Both the position numbers and the translations under genes were made by a program. Below are positions 1-7,774 of a stretch of 19,191 bases of DNA, in pieces; within the stretch, counting starts at the first letter, position 1; each line of letters starts with the position of its first letter. The stretch comes from Anoxypelagibacter sp902613655 (lineage in GTDB: Bacteria; Pseudomonadota; Alphaproteobacteria; Pelagibacterales; Pelagibacteraceae). The notes beneath the pieces are model-generated. The model was not told the DNA's origin and ran no database searches. It saw only the letters and a program-made list of their open reading frames with translations. Location: contig CACMHR010000013.1 in the NCBI GenBank assembly GCA_902613655.1, forward strand, positions 1-19,191, given 5' to 3'.

Positions 1-656
1 ATCCTGGTCCTTTAAACAAAGGACTCTACGGGAAAGCTTTAGAAAAAAAAATTTGGAATTTAGAGGTCATCAATATTCGAGATTCAGCTGGTGACAAACA
101 TAAAACAGTTGACGACAAACCATTCGGAGGAGGAAGTGGAATGCTTTTAAAACCGGATGTATTAGGAAAATCTATTGATGAAAACATAAAAAAAGGTGAA
201 AAAATATTTTACTTAACACCCAAAGGAATAAATTTTAATCAAAAGAAAGCCAAAGAATTTTCTAAAGAAAAAGTTATAAATTTAATATGTGGACATTTTG
301 AAGGAGTAGACGAACGTATATTAAACACTAGAAATATTGAACAGCTTAGTATTGGTGATTATGTTTTATCAGGAGGTGAGTCAGCTTCATTTGTTGTAAT
401 CGACACAGTTTTAAGATTATTACCTGGTGTGCTTGGAAATAATAATTCAAAAGACGATGAAAGCTTCGAGCATGATTTATTGGAATACCCCCAATATACA
501 AAACCACAAATATGGGAAAAAAAAAGCGTTCCAGAAGTGCTTTTATCTGGTAATCATTCTAAAATTAAGGACTGGCGTTTATCACAATCAAAGGATATAA
601 CACGACGCCAAAGACCAGATATGTGGAAAAAATTTTTAGAAAAAGAAAAAAAATGA
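1..656 (+). CDS. trmD: tRNA (guanine-N1)-methyltransferase TrmD, 5' end outside window
   Basis: TrmD methylates N1 of G37 next to the anticodon of a subset of tRNAs, using S-adenosylmethionine, and so prevents frameshifting. The reading frame is open from base 3, giving 217 residues before TGA at 654-656; the text begins PGPLNKGLYGKAL, which matches a point roughly 12-15 residues into family members, so only the extreme N-terminus is missing. Family signatures seen are TVDDKPFGGGSGM, the knot motif GHFEGVDERI, SIGDYVLSGGE and LSGNHSKIKDWRLSQS. The ATG at 141 is internal to the protein (GGGSGM), not a start. The stop codon overlaps the rplS start (ATGA), suggesting translational coupling. trmD next to rplS is the usual bacterial arrangement. 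Identification is secure. Confidence 0.96.
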   Translation, partial: PGPLNKGLYGKALEKKIWNLEVINIRDSAGDKHKTVDDKPFGGGSGMLLKPDVLGKSIDENIKKGEKIFYLTPKGINFNQKKAKEFSKEKVINLICGHFEGVDERILNTRNIEQLSIGDYVLSGGESASFVVIDTVLRLLPGVLGNNNSKDDESFEHDLLEYPQYTKPQIWEKKSVPEVLLSGNHSKIKDWRLSQSKDITRRQRPDMWKKFLEKEKK

Positions 657-1165
657 AAAATATAGAAGAAATAAACAAAGCAAACGTTCAAAAAATAATT
701 CAGAAGAAAAAAATACCTGAATTTTTTCCTGGGGATACCATTCGTGTCGGGGTGAGAATTGTAGAGGGAAAAAGAGAGAGAATACAAAATTTTGAAGGCG
801 TTTGTATAGCTAAAAAAAACAGAGATATTAATTCTTCATTTAAAGTTAGAAAAATTTCTTTTGGAGAAGGAGTTGAAAGAACTTTCGCTTTATATAGCCC
901 GGTTATTGGATCAATTAAAGTTATTCGATCAGGTAAAGTAAGAAGAGCTAAACTTTACTATTTAAGAGATAGAAAAGGAAAATCTGCAAGAATTGCAGAA
1001 AAAATTAAAAAAAATATAGGAATAGAAGTTGATGTCAAAGCCTCTACAAATGAGGAACCAACATCAGAAATTACTATGGAAAAGAAAGTTGAATTAACAA
1101 AAAATTCTCCTGAACCAAAAGTTGAAGAAAAAAAAGAAATAAAAAAATCAGATAAAACTAAGTAA
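653..1165 (+). CDS. rplS: 50S ribosomal protein L19 with long charged C-terminal tail
   Basis: L19 is a large-subunit protein at the interface with the 30S subunit. The core matches the family along its length: FFPGDTIRVGVRIVEG (about residues 24-39), FEGVCIAKKNR, FKVRKISFGEGVERTF, and SGKVRRAKLYYLRDRKGKSA (about 93-112). I chose ATG 653, inside the trmD stop (ATGA), because the protein then starts MKNIEEINKANVQ like other L19s. An in-frame GTG at 623 would add ten residues (MEKIFRKRKK) read from the trmD tail and looks spurious. The protein is 170 residues, whereas many L19s are near 115-130. The excess is a Lys/Glu-rich, probably disordered tail from about residue 123. No clear Shine-Dalgarno is present, so translation probably depends on coupling to trmD. 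Confidence 0.96.
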   Translation: MKNIEEINKANVQKIIQKKKIPEFFPGDTIRVGVRIVEGKRERIQNFEGVCIAKKNRDINSSFKVRKISFGEGVERTFALYSPVIGSIKVIRSGKVRRAKLYYLRDRKGKSARIAEKIKKNIGIEVDVKASTNEEPTSEITMEKKVELTKNSPEPKVEEKKEIKKSDKTK

Positions 1166-1172
1166 TTTACTA

Positions 1173-2585
1173 ATGCCAAAAACTTTATACGATAAAATTT
1201 GGGAAGATCATCTTGTACATCAACAAGAAGATGGTACATCTTTACTTTATGTTGATAGACACTTAATTCATGAAGTAACAAGCCCTCAAGCTTTTGAAGG
1301 TTTAAGATTAAATAAAAGAAAAGTTAGACAACCAAAACTTACATTAGCAGTCGCTGATCATAATGTGCCAACTACTGACAGGTCTAAAGGAATTAATGAT
1401 GAGGAGTCAAAAGTGCAGGTTGATACTTTAAGAAATAATTGTAAAGAATTTGGAGTCCCGCTATTTGACATGAATGATAAAAGGCAAGGTATCGTTCATA
1501 TCATCGGTCCAGAGCAAGGCTTTACTCAGCCCGGATCTGTAATTGTTTGCGGAGATAGTCATACAGCTACTCATGGTGCATTTGGCGCGCTTGCTTTCGG
1601 AATTGGAACTTCAGAAGTTGAGCATGTTCTAGCAACACAAACATTAATCCAAAAAAAATCTAAAAATCTCCTTCTTAAAGTTGATGGTAAATTACCGATT
1701 GGGGTCACTGCCAAAGACATAATTTTAAAAATTATAGGAACAATAGGAACCGCTGGTGGTACAGGATTTGTGATCGAATACTCAGGAGAAGTAATTAAAA
1801 ATTTTAGTATGGAAGAAAGAATGACTATTTGCAACATGACTATTGAAGGTGGAGCAAGAGCTGGATTAATTCAACCTGACGAAAAAACATTTAACTATTT
1901 AAAAAACAGACCAATGTCACCAAAAAATGAAAAATGGACAAAAGCTTTAGAGTATTGGAACAAACTAAAATCTGATGAAGGATGTAATTTTGACAAGGAA
2001 GTTATAATAAAAGGTGAGGAAGTAGCACCCCAAGTTACGTGGGGAACATCACCCCAAGATGTAGTCCCTGTTAATGGTTCTGTTCCTGATCCAAAAAATG
2101 AAAAAAATCAAGATAGAAGAGTCGCAATGGAAAGATCTTTAGACTACATGGGACTTAAACCAAACACAAAAATGACAGAAATTAAAATTGACAAAGTTTT
2201 TATAGGAAGCTGTACGAATGGCAGAATTCAAGATCTAAGGGAGGCTGCGAAGTTGCTCAAAGATAAAAAAATTGCAAAACATGTAAATGCTATGGTTGTC
2301 CCAGGTTCTGGTTTAGTTAAAAATCAAGCCGAGCAAGAAGGTTTAGATAAAATTTTTAAAAACTCAGGTTTTGAATGGCGAGAGCCTGGTTGCTCAATGT
2401 GCTTAGGAATGAATGAGGACCAGTTAAAACCAAAAGAAAGATGTGCGTCTACATCAAATAGGAATTTCGAAGGTAGACAAGGAAGAGGAGGAAGAACTCA
2501 TCTTGTTAGTCCAGCTATGGCAGCTGCCGCTGCTTTAGATGGCCACCTTTCAGATGTGAGGAAATTTGGTAATTCAAATGGATAA
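1173..2585 (+). CDS. leuC: 3-isopropylmalate dehydratase large subunit
   Basis: LeuC with LeuD isomerises 2-isopropylmalate to 3-isopropylmalate in leucine biosynthesis; LeuC carries the [4Fe-4S] cluster. The 470-residue protein has the usual family length. The three cluster cysteines are visible as Cys347 (FIGSCTNGR) and Cys407/Cys410 (PGCSMCLGMN). Other signatures are VADHNVPTT, CGDSHTATHGAFGALAFGIGTSEVEHVLATQ and, near the end, STSNRNFEGRQGRGGRTHLVSP. The start at ATG 1173 lies seven bases after the rplS stop. It gives the family-typical N-terminus MPKTLYDKIWEDHLV. There is no room for a leader-peptide attenuator between rplS and leuC, so expression probably reads through from rplS. The 3' end overlaps leuD by eight bases. 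Confidence 0.97.
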   Translation: MPKTLYDKIWEDHLVHQQEDGTSLLYVDRHLIHEVTSPQAFEGLRLNKRKVRQPKLTLAVADHNVPTTDRSKGINDEESKVQVDTLRNNCKEFGVPLFDMNDKRQGIVHIIGPEQGFTQPGSVIVCGDSHTATHGAFGALAFGIGTSEVEHVLATQTLIQKKSKNLLLKVDGKLPIGVTAKDIILKIIGTIGTAGGTGFVIEYSGEVIKNFSMEERMTICNMTIEGGARAGLIQPDEKTFNYLKNRPMSPKNEKWTKALEYWNKLKSDEGCNFDKEVIIKGEEVAPQVTWGTSPQDVVPVNGSVPDPKNEKNQDRRVAMERSLDYMGLKPNTKMTEIKIDKVFIGSCTNGRIQDLREAAKLLKDKKIAKHVNAMVVPGSGLVKNQAEQEGLDKIFKNSGFEWREPGCSMCLGMNEDQLKPKERCASTSNRNFEGRQGRGGRTHLVSPAMAAAAALDGHLSDVRKFGNSNG

Positions 2586-3177
2586 ATTTAAAAATATCAA
2601 AAGTATACCTGCTTACATTTCGTTAATGAATATTGATACAGATAAGATAATACCTAAACAATTTTTAAAAACTATTAAAAGATCAGGTTTAGGTAAAAAT
2701 TTATTCTATGAAATGAGATTTGATGAGAAAGGAAAGCCAATTTCAGGATTTATTTTAGATAATGATCCGTACAGTAAGTCTAAAATCTTAATAACCGGAA
2801 AAAATTTTGGATGCGGATCTTCGAGAGAACATGCTCCGTGGGCGTTACTAGATTTTGGTATTAGAGTAATTATTAGTGAAAGCTTTGCTGATATTTTTTA
2901 CAATAATTGTTTCAAAAACGGTATTTTGCCAATAGTTGCAAATAAAAATACTATAAATGAATTGTCAGAATATTCTTCCAGAAAAGAGAATATTGAGGTT
3001 AGATTAACCGAACAAGAAATTCTATATGGAAATAAATCTTTTAAGTTCGAATTAGATACATTCAAAAAAAAATGTTTATTAGAAGGGTTAGATGATATTG
3101 CATTATCTCTTAATAAAGCTGAGAATATCAAAAGTTTTGAAAACAAAATGACTCAAGATAAACCTTGGATATTATAA
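2578..3177 (+). CDS. leuD: 3-isopropylmalate dehydratase small subunit
   Basis: LeuD is the swivel-domain partner of LeuC in isopropylmalate isomerase. Signatures are NIDTDKIIPKQFLKTIKRSG near the N-terminus, NFGCGSSREHAPWALLDFGIRVIISESFADIFYNN in the middle, and LLEGLDDIALSL near the end. The protein is 199 residues from ATG 2578, matching the roughly 200-residue family. A longer reading from TTG 2566 adds only MVIQ and has no family support. The ATG lies inside the last codons of leuC (eight-base overlap). A GAGGA stretch lies about 16-20 bases upstream, further than ideal for a ribosome binding site, so coupling to leuC is the likelier initiation mode. The stop codon abuts the leuB start with no spacer. 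Confidence 0.96.
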   Translation: MDKFKNIKSIPAYISLMNIDTDKIIPKQFLKTIKRSGLGKNLFYEMRFDEKGKPISGFILDNDPYSKSKILITGKNFGCGSSREHAPWALLDFGIRVIISESFADIFYNNCFKNGILPIVANKNTINELSEYSSRKENIEVRLTEQEILYGNKSFKFELDTFKKKCLLEGLDDIALSLNKAENIKSFENKMTQDKPWIL

Positions 3178-4281
3178 ATGCCATCTAATCAAAGAAAAAT
3201 ATTACTATTACCAGGTGACGGTATTGGACCAGAAGTAGTTCGTGAAACTAAAAAAGTAATTGAATGGTTTAATAAAAAAAAATCTTTGGATTTCAAACTT
3301 GATCAAGATTTAATAGGTGGAGCTGCTATTGATAAACATGGTGTACCAATAACAGATGAAGTATTTTATAAAGCACTAGAAAGTGATGCAGTAATATTTG
3401 GAGCTTGTGGTGGTCCAAAATATGACAAATTAGAGTTTTCAAAAAAACCTGAGAGAGCTTTATTAAAATTAAGAAAAGAACTTAAATTATTCGCAAATTT
3501 GAGACCAGCAATTTGTTTTAAACAATTGGTAGATGCTTCAAGCTTAAAGCCAGAAATTGTTTCAGGCCTTGACATACTTATTGTCAGAGAGCTTACAGGC
3601 GGAATTTATTTTGGAGAACCAAGAGGAGTAAAACCAATTGAAAATGGGGAAAGAAGAGGAGTTAATACCCATGTCTATACCACTAAAGAAATAAAAAGAA
3701 TTGCAAAAGTGGCATTCGAATTGGCTGCGAAAAGAAATAACAAAGTCACCTCTTGTGAAAAATCCAATGTTATGGAGGCTGGAGTACTTTGGAGAGAAGA
3801 AGTTCAAAATTTAAAAGATAACGAGTATAAAAAAATTGATCTTAACCATATGTTAGCTGATAACTGCGCAATGCAGCTATTAAGAAATCCAAAACAATTT
3901 GATGTTATACTTGCAGATAATTTGTTTGGAGATATGTTATCTGACGAAGCAGCTATGCTAACAGGATCGCTAGGTCTTCTACCTTCAGCATCTTTAGGTG
4001 ATAAGGATAAAAATGGACGAACTAGATCTTTATACGAACCAGTGCATGGATCAGCCCCTGATATTGAGGGAAAAAACATTTCAAATCCAATCGCAACGAT
4101 ACTAAGCTTTTCAATGGCTTTAAAATACTCGTTAGGATTGGAAAAAGAGTCTTCACATCTCGACAAAGCTGTTGAAAAGACCTTGGAAGACGGTTTAAGA
4201 ACTCCTGATATAATGTCAAAAGGAAAGAAAAAGGTATCAACCTCTGATATGGGTGATGCAATTATATCAAATTTAAATTAA
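3178..4281 (+). CDS. leuB: 3-isopropylmalate dehydrogenase
   Basis: LeuB carries out the NAD-dependent oxidative decarboxylation of 3-isopropylmalate to 2-oxoisocaproate, the penultimate step to leucine. The 367-residue protein shows LLPGDGIGPEVV at the N-terminus, LFANLRPA, VRELTGGIYFGEPRG, the catalytic-lysine region CEKSNVMEAGVLW (Lys195), and the metal-binding acidic residues Asp228, Asp252 and Asp256 (LADNLFGDMLSDEAAML). LYEPVHGSAPDIEGKNISNP is the nucleotide-binding segment. The start ATG directly follows the leuD stop, so leuC-leuD-leuB form a coupled unit. leuA is not in the window. The related isocitrate and tartrate dehydrogenases share the fold, but neighbours and motifs favour LeuB strongly. 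Confidence 0.97.
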   Translation: MPSNQRKILLLPGDGIGPEVVRETKKVIEWFNKKKSLDFKLDQDLIGGAAIDKHGVPITDEVFYKALESDAVIFGACGGPKYDKLEFSKKPERALLKLRKELKLFANLRPAICFKQLVDASSLKPEIVSGLDILIVRELTGGIYFGEPRGVKPIENGERRGVNTHVYTTKEIKRIAKVAFELAAKRNNKVTSCEKSNVMEAGVLWREEVQNLKDNEYKKIDLNHMLADNCAMQLLRNPKQFDVILADNLFGDMLSDEAAMLTGSLGLLPSASLGDKDKNGRTRSLYEPVHGSAPDIEGKNISNPIATILSFSMALKYSLGLEKESSHLDKAVEKTLEDGLRTPDIMSKGKKKVSTSDMGDAIISNLN

Positions 4282-4293
4282 AATAGCCTTAAA

Positions 4294-5301
4294 ATGAATT
4301 TTGCGATAATTGGTGCCACCGGCAACGTCGGGAGAAAAACTATTGAAATTTTAGAGAAATCTAATATTCAAATTTCAAACCTTTTTTTAGTCGCTTCGGA
4401 AAAAAGTGAAGGAAAAAAAATTAAATTTAAAGGCAAAGAAATACAAATAGAAAGTCTCAAAACATATGATTTTTCAAAGGCACAAATAACTTTTTTTGCT
4501 GCTGGAGGAAAAATAGCAGAGGAATGGGTTCCAAAAGCTAGTAAAAAAACTGTTGTTATAGATAATTCTAAAGTATTTAGAATGGACAAGGATGTTCCAT
4601 TGATTGTACCTGAGGTCAATCCAAACAAATTATCAATGTTTAAAAATAAAAATATTATTGCTAATCCAAATTGTTCAACGATACAAATGGTAGTTGCCCT
4701 GAAGCCACTACATGAAAACTTTAATATAAAAAGAGTTATAGTCTCTACTTATCAATCTGTATCTGGTGCAGGGAAAGCCCCTATGGATGAACTAATAAGT
4801 CAAACAAAAGAATATTTAGAAGAAAAAAAAATTAATTCTAAAAATTTTACAAAACAAATAGCTTTTAACTTAATACCCCATATCGATGAATTTAAGGAGG
4901 AGGGATATACCCGTGAAGAATGGAAGATGATTTCTGAAACTAAAAAAATTCTTGATCCAAAAATAAATTTAACAGCAACCTGCGTAAGAGTTCCTGTTAT
5001 GGTATCTCACGCAGAGTCACTTAATGTCGAATTTGAAAAGTCTTTTGACATTAAAAAGGTTAGAGATATTTTAGATAAAGCAGATGGATGCAAAGTTGTT
5101 GATGAAAGGAAAAACGGTGGATATACAACACCAGTAGAGGCAGAAAATAAAAACTTCACCTTTATTTCTAGAATAAGAAAAGATAATTCGAGAGATAACG
5201 CTCTAAATATGTGGGTCGTTTCTGACAATTTACTTAAAGGTGCCGCATTGAATACAGTACAAATTGCTGAAAGATTAATTAAAGATTTTTATGGAAAATA
5301 A
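4294..5301 (+). CDS. asd: aspartate-semialdehyde dehydrogenase
   Basis: Asd reduces aspartyl-phosphate to aspartate-semialdehyde with NADPH, feeding lysine, diaminopimelate, threonine and methionine synthesis. The N-terminus has the dinucleotide-binding loop IIGATGNVGR (Gly7, Gly10, Gly13). The catalytic cysteine is Cys127 in ANPNCSTIQ, and the acid/base histidine is His239 in RVPVMVSHAESL. The phrase VSTYQSVSGAGKAPMDEL is also typical. At 335 residues it is of normal length. It lies 12 bases after leuB with no obvious Shine-Dalgarno, and its last 11 bases overlap sdhC. This ties amino-acid biosynthesis genes to the respiratory genes in one co-directional run. N-acetyl-glutamyl-phosphate reductase is a structural relative, but the motifs here are of the Asd type. 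Confidence 0.95.
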   Translation: MNFAIIGATGNVGRKTIEILEKSNIQISNLFLVASEKSEGKKIKFKGKEIQIESLKTYDFSKAQITFFAAGGKIAEEWVPKASKKTVVIDNSKVFRMDKDVPLIVPEVNPNKLSMFKNKNIIANPNCSTIQMVVALKPLHENFNIKRVIVSTYQSVSGAGKAPMDELISQTKEYLEEKKINSKNFTKQIAFNLIPHIDEFKEEGYTREEWKMISETKKILDPKINLTATCVRVPVMVSHAESLNVEFEKSFDIKKVRDILDKADGCKVVDERKNGGYTTPVEAENKNFTFISRIRKDNSRDNALNMWVVSDNLLKGAALNTVQIAERLIKDFYGK

Positions 5302-5668
5302 TAATAACCCTCTATCACCACATCTTCAGGTTTATAGATGGCACATATCATCCTTACTTTCTATAACACATAGAATAGTCGGTATTATAAATTTTTTAAG
5401 CATCATCATTATTCTATTTTTACTAATTCTGATTGGTCCTGATAAAAATTTTTTTGAAATTTTTTCTGAAACCTTTATAGGAAAATTTATTATTATTTCT
5501 TTATGTTGGTCTTTCAGTTTTCAAATTTTAAATGAAATAAGACATCTAGCATGGGATGTGGGTTATGGATTTGATCTAAAAGTATCTAGAATAACAGGAA
5601 TAGCAACTATCTTTGGATCTTTTGTATTAGCAATTTTATTTTATTTTATTGGAAAGAACATAATCTGA
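5291..5668 (+). CDS. sdhC: succinate dehydrogenase cytochrome b556-type anchor subunit SdhC, heme-ligand His replaced
   Basis: SdhC is one of two membrane anchors that hold SdhAB on the inner membrane and help form the quinone site. The 125-residue protein has NPLSPHLQVYRWHISSLLSITHRIVG at residues 6-31, an alphaproteobacterial SdhC signature, then three hydrophobic segments (about 30-49, 62-80 and 101-120). Ser24 and Arg28 match the quinone-site Ser27 and Arg31 of the E. coli protein. In FQILNEIRHLAWDVGY (residues 77-92) the conserved RH pair (His85) anchors the alignment. Seven residues before it, where E. coli has the heme b ligand His84, this protein has Gln78. That suggests loss of heme binding; see findings. 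The start overlaps asd by 11 bases. Confidence 0.93.
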   Translation: MENNNNPLSPHLQVYRWHISSLLSITHRIVGIINFLSIIIILFLLILIGPDKNFFEIFSETFIGKFIIISLCWSFSFQILNEIRHLAWDVGYGFDLKVSRITGIATIFGSFVLAILFYFIGKNII

Positions 5669-5669
5669 A

Positions 5670-5993
5670 ATGATCAAAGCAACTCGTAAATGGTTAACAA
5701 TTAAAATTTCCTCAGGATTACTAATTCCTTTTATGGCCTGGTTTATAATAAACCTTGTACCCGCATTTGATGCTAATAATTCTCAATTAATAGATTTTGC
5801 CTCAAGCATTTCAACTAAAATTTTGATGTCTATATTCATAATATTAGCTTTTACTTTTTACACACTTACAATAAGCGAGGTTTTTGAAGACTATATTAAC
5901 AACTTAAAACTCAAAAATGCCGCAAATAGATTACTTGTTTTATTTAGTATAATAATCACATTAGTATTATTATTTTTTTTAATTAAGATTTAA
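5670..5993 (+). CDS. sdhD: succinate dehydrogenase membrane anchor subunit SdhD, lacks any histidine
   Basis: This is the second anchor subunit of complex II, placed by position (one base after sdhC, five before sdhA), by size (107 residues) and by its three hydrophobic segments (about 14-31, 49-68 and 87-105). The segment SEVFEDYI (residues 69-76) matches the family's QV-x-x-(E/T)-D-Y motif, in which Asp74 and Tyr75 correspond to the quinone-site Asp82 and Tyr83 of E. coli SdhD. Twelve residues before the tyrosine, where other SdhD proteins have the second heme b ligand (His71 in E. coli), this protein has Phe63. The whole protein contains no histidine. SdhD evolves quickly, so the name rests on context plus the EDY motif rather than on overall similarity. 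Confidence 0.88.
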   Translation: MIKATRKWLTIKISSGLLIPFMAWFIINLVPAFDANNSQLIDFASSISTKILMSIFIILAFTFYTLTISEVFEDYINNLKLKNAANRLLVLFSIIITLVLLFFLIKI

Positions 5994-5998
5994 TTTTT

Positions 5999-7774
5999 AT
6001 GAGCAAATATAAAATTATAGATCACGAATATGATGTTGTAGTTCTTGGAGCAGGAGGATCAGGTTTAAGAGCTGCTGTTGGACTTTCAGAGGCAGGTTTA
6101 AAAACCGCATGTATATCGAAAGTGTTTCCAACAAGAAGTCATACTTCAGCTGCGCAAGGAGGTATATCTGCTGCCCTTGGAAATATGGGAGAAGATGATT
6201 GGAGATGGCACATGTACGATACAGTCAAAGGTTCTGATTGGCTAGGAGATCAAGATGCAATCGAACACCTTTGTAAAGAGGCACCCAAAGCAGTTATCGA
6301 ATTAGAAAAATATGGCGTACCGTTTAGTAGAACAAAGGAAGGAAAAATTTATCAACGTGCTTTTGGAGGTATGACCAAAAATTATGGAAATGACTCCGTG
6401 CAAAGAACATGTGCTGCCGCTGATAGAACGGGACACGCAATTTTACATACTTTATACGGACAAGCTTTAAAACATAATACCGAATTTTTCATAGAGTATT
6501 TTGCATTAGATCTTTTAATGAAAAATGGAGAGTGCAAAGGTTTAGTAGCTTGGAATTTGAATGATGGAACTATTCACAGATTTAGATCACATATAACTAT
6601 TCTCGCAACTGGCGGGTACGGCAAAGTTTATTATACTGCAACATCTGCTCATACTTGCACTGGTGATGGGAATGCTATGGTTTTGAGAGCAGGACTCCCA
6701 CTACAAGATATGGAGTTTGTTCAATTTCATCCTACAGGAATTTATGGAGTTGGCACGTTAATATCAGAAGGTGTCAGAGGTGAAGGTGGCTTTCTTTTAA
6801 ATTCGAAAGGAGAAAGGTTCATGGAGAAGTATGCTCCAAAAGCTAAAGATTTGGCTTCAAGAGATGTGGTTAGCAGGTCAATAGCAGTTGAGATCAACGA
6901 AGGAAGAGGAGTTGGAAAAAATAAGGACTATGTGAATCTTCATCTAGATCATTTAGACCCGAAAGTTATTGAAGAAAGATTGCCAGGAATAGCAGAGTCA
7001 GCCAAAACTTTTTGTGAAGTTGACGTTAGAAAAGATCCAATTCCAGTAGTACCAACAGTGCATTATAATATGGGAGGAATTCCTACAAATTATAAAGCAG
7101 AAGTTTTGACATTAAACGGCAAAGAGTCCACAGTACCAGGATTGATGGCAATCGGAGAAGCAGCCTGTGTGTCAGTTCATGGTGCAAACAGATTAGGATC
7201 AAATTCTTTAATTGATTTAGTAGTTTTTGGGAAATCTGCTGCGAATAGAGCTGCTGAGCTCGTAAAACCCGGGACTCCTCATGAAGAATTATCACAAAGT
7301 GAAACAGATAAGTGTTTAGATCGTTTTGATAAGCTTCGTAACTCAAATGGATCTACAAAAACATCTGAGCTAAGATTATCTATGCAGAAAACCATGCAAT
7401 CTAAATGTGCCGTTTTTAGAACAGAAAAAACTTTAAAGGAGGGAATGGATCAAATAAGAAAACCTTTCAAGGGGATGGAAGATATTTCAGTTACAGATAA
7501 ATCAATGTTATTTAATACAGATCTAGTTGAGACTTTGGAGTTTGATAACTTAATAAGGCAAGCAATGACTACAATAGACTCAGCTTATCATAGAAAAGAG
7601 AGCAGAGGAGCTCATGCAAGAGAAGATTATAAAAAAAGAGATGACAAAAAATATATGACCCATACTTTAGCCTGGCAAAAGGGAAATGATGTAAAAGTAG
7701 ATTATAGACCAGTGCATTCAAAAACTTTAACAAATGATGTACAATATTTTCCACCAAGAGAAAGAGTTTATTAA
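5999..7774 (+). CDS. sdhA: succinate dehydrogenase flavoprotein subunit
   Basis: SdhA oxidises succinate to fumarate at a covalently bound FAD on the cytoplasmic face of complex II. The 591-residue protein opens with the FAD-binding loop VVLGAGGSGLRAA (Gly17, Gly19, Gly22). The flavin-linked histidine is His48 in TRSHTSAAQGG. Further signatures are FHPTGIYGVGTLISEGVRGEGG in the capping and substrate region, PTVHYNMGGIPTN, and GANRLGSNSLIDLVVFG. The C-terminus, ending in PPRERVY, is typical of alphaproteobacterial and mitochondrial SdhA. The start at ATG 5999 gives a short lead before the flavin fold and lies five bases after sdhD. Its stop codon overlaps the sdhB start by one base (TAATG), so A and B are probably translated in equal amounts. 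Nothing in the catalytic subunit looks impaired. Confidence 0.98.
   Translation: MSKYKIIDHEYDVVVLGAGGSGLRAAVGLSEAGLKTACISKVFPTRSHTSAAQGGISAALGNMGEDDWRWHMYDTVKGSDWLGDQDAIEHLCKEAPKAVIELEKYGVPFSRTKEGKIYQRAFGGMTKNYGNDSVQRTCAAADRTGHAILHTLYGQALKHNTEFFIEYFALDLLMKNGECKGLVAWNLNDGTIHRFRSHITILATGGYGKVYYTATSAHTCTGDGNAMVLRAGLPLQDMEFVQFHPTGIYGVGTLISEGVRGEGGFLLNSKGERFMEKYAPKAKDLASRDVVSRSIAVEINEGRGVGKNKDYVNLHLDHLDPKVIEERLPGIAESAKTFCEVDVRKDPIPVVPTVHYNMGGIPTNYKAEVLTLNGKESTVPGLMAIGEAACVSVHGANRLGSNSLIDLVVFGKSAANRAAELVKPGTPHEELSQSETDKCLDRFDKLRNSNGSTKTSELRLSMQKTMQSKCAVFRTEKTLKEGMDQIRKPFKGMEDISVTDKSMLFNTDLVETLEFDNLIRQAMTTIDSAYHRKESRGAHAREDYKKRDDKKYMTHTLAWQKGNDVKVDYRPVHSKTLTNDVQYFPPRERVY

Noticed and set aside
623..652. 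In-frame GTG start upstream of rplS ATG 653
   Set aside because: It would add ten residues encoded within the trmD tail and unlike L19 N-termini; the ATGA overlap start at 653 fits the family.
2566..2577. TTG start for leuD four codons upstream
   Set aside because: It adds only MVIQ without family support; ATG 2578 gives the usual LeuD length and N-terminus.
3804..4166. 120-codon open frame on the minus strand opposite leuB
   Set aside because: It runs antisense to the conserved metal-binding region of LeuB and shows no recognisable domain or independent start signals.
4270..4279. AATTTAAATT palindrome at the leuB stop
   Set aside because: Pure A/T palindromes of this length are expected by chance at this base composition, and no G:C pairs stabilise a hairpin.
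5670..5993. SdhD as a frameshifted or decayed gene because it lacks histidine
   Set aside because: The frame is intact, tightly spaced between sdhC and sdhA, keeps three membrane segments and the EDY quinone motif, and SdhC shows a matching ligand loss, so coordinated heme loss fits better than decay.
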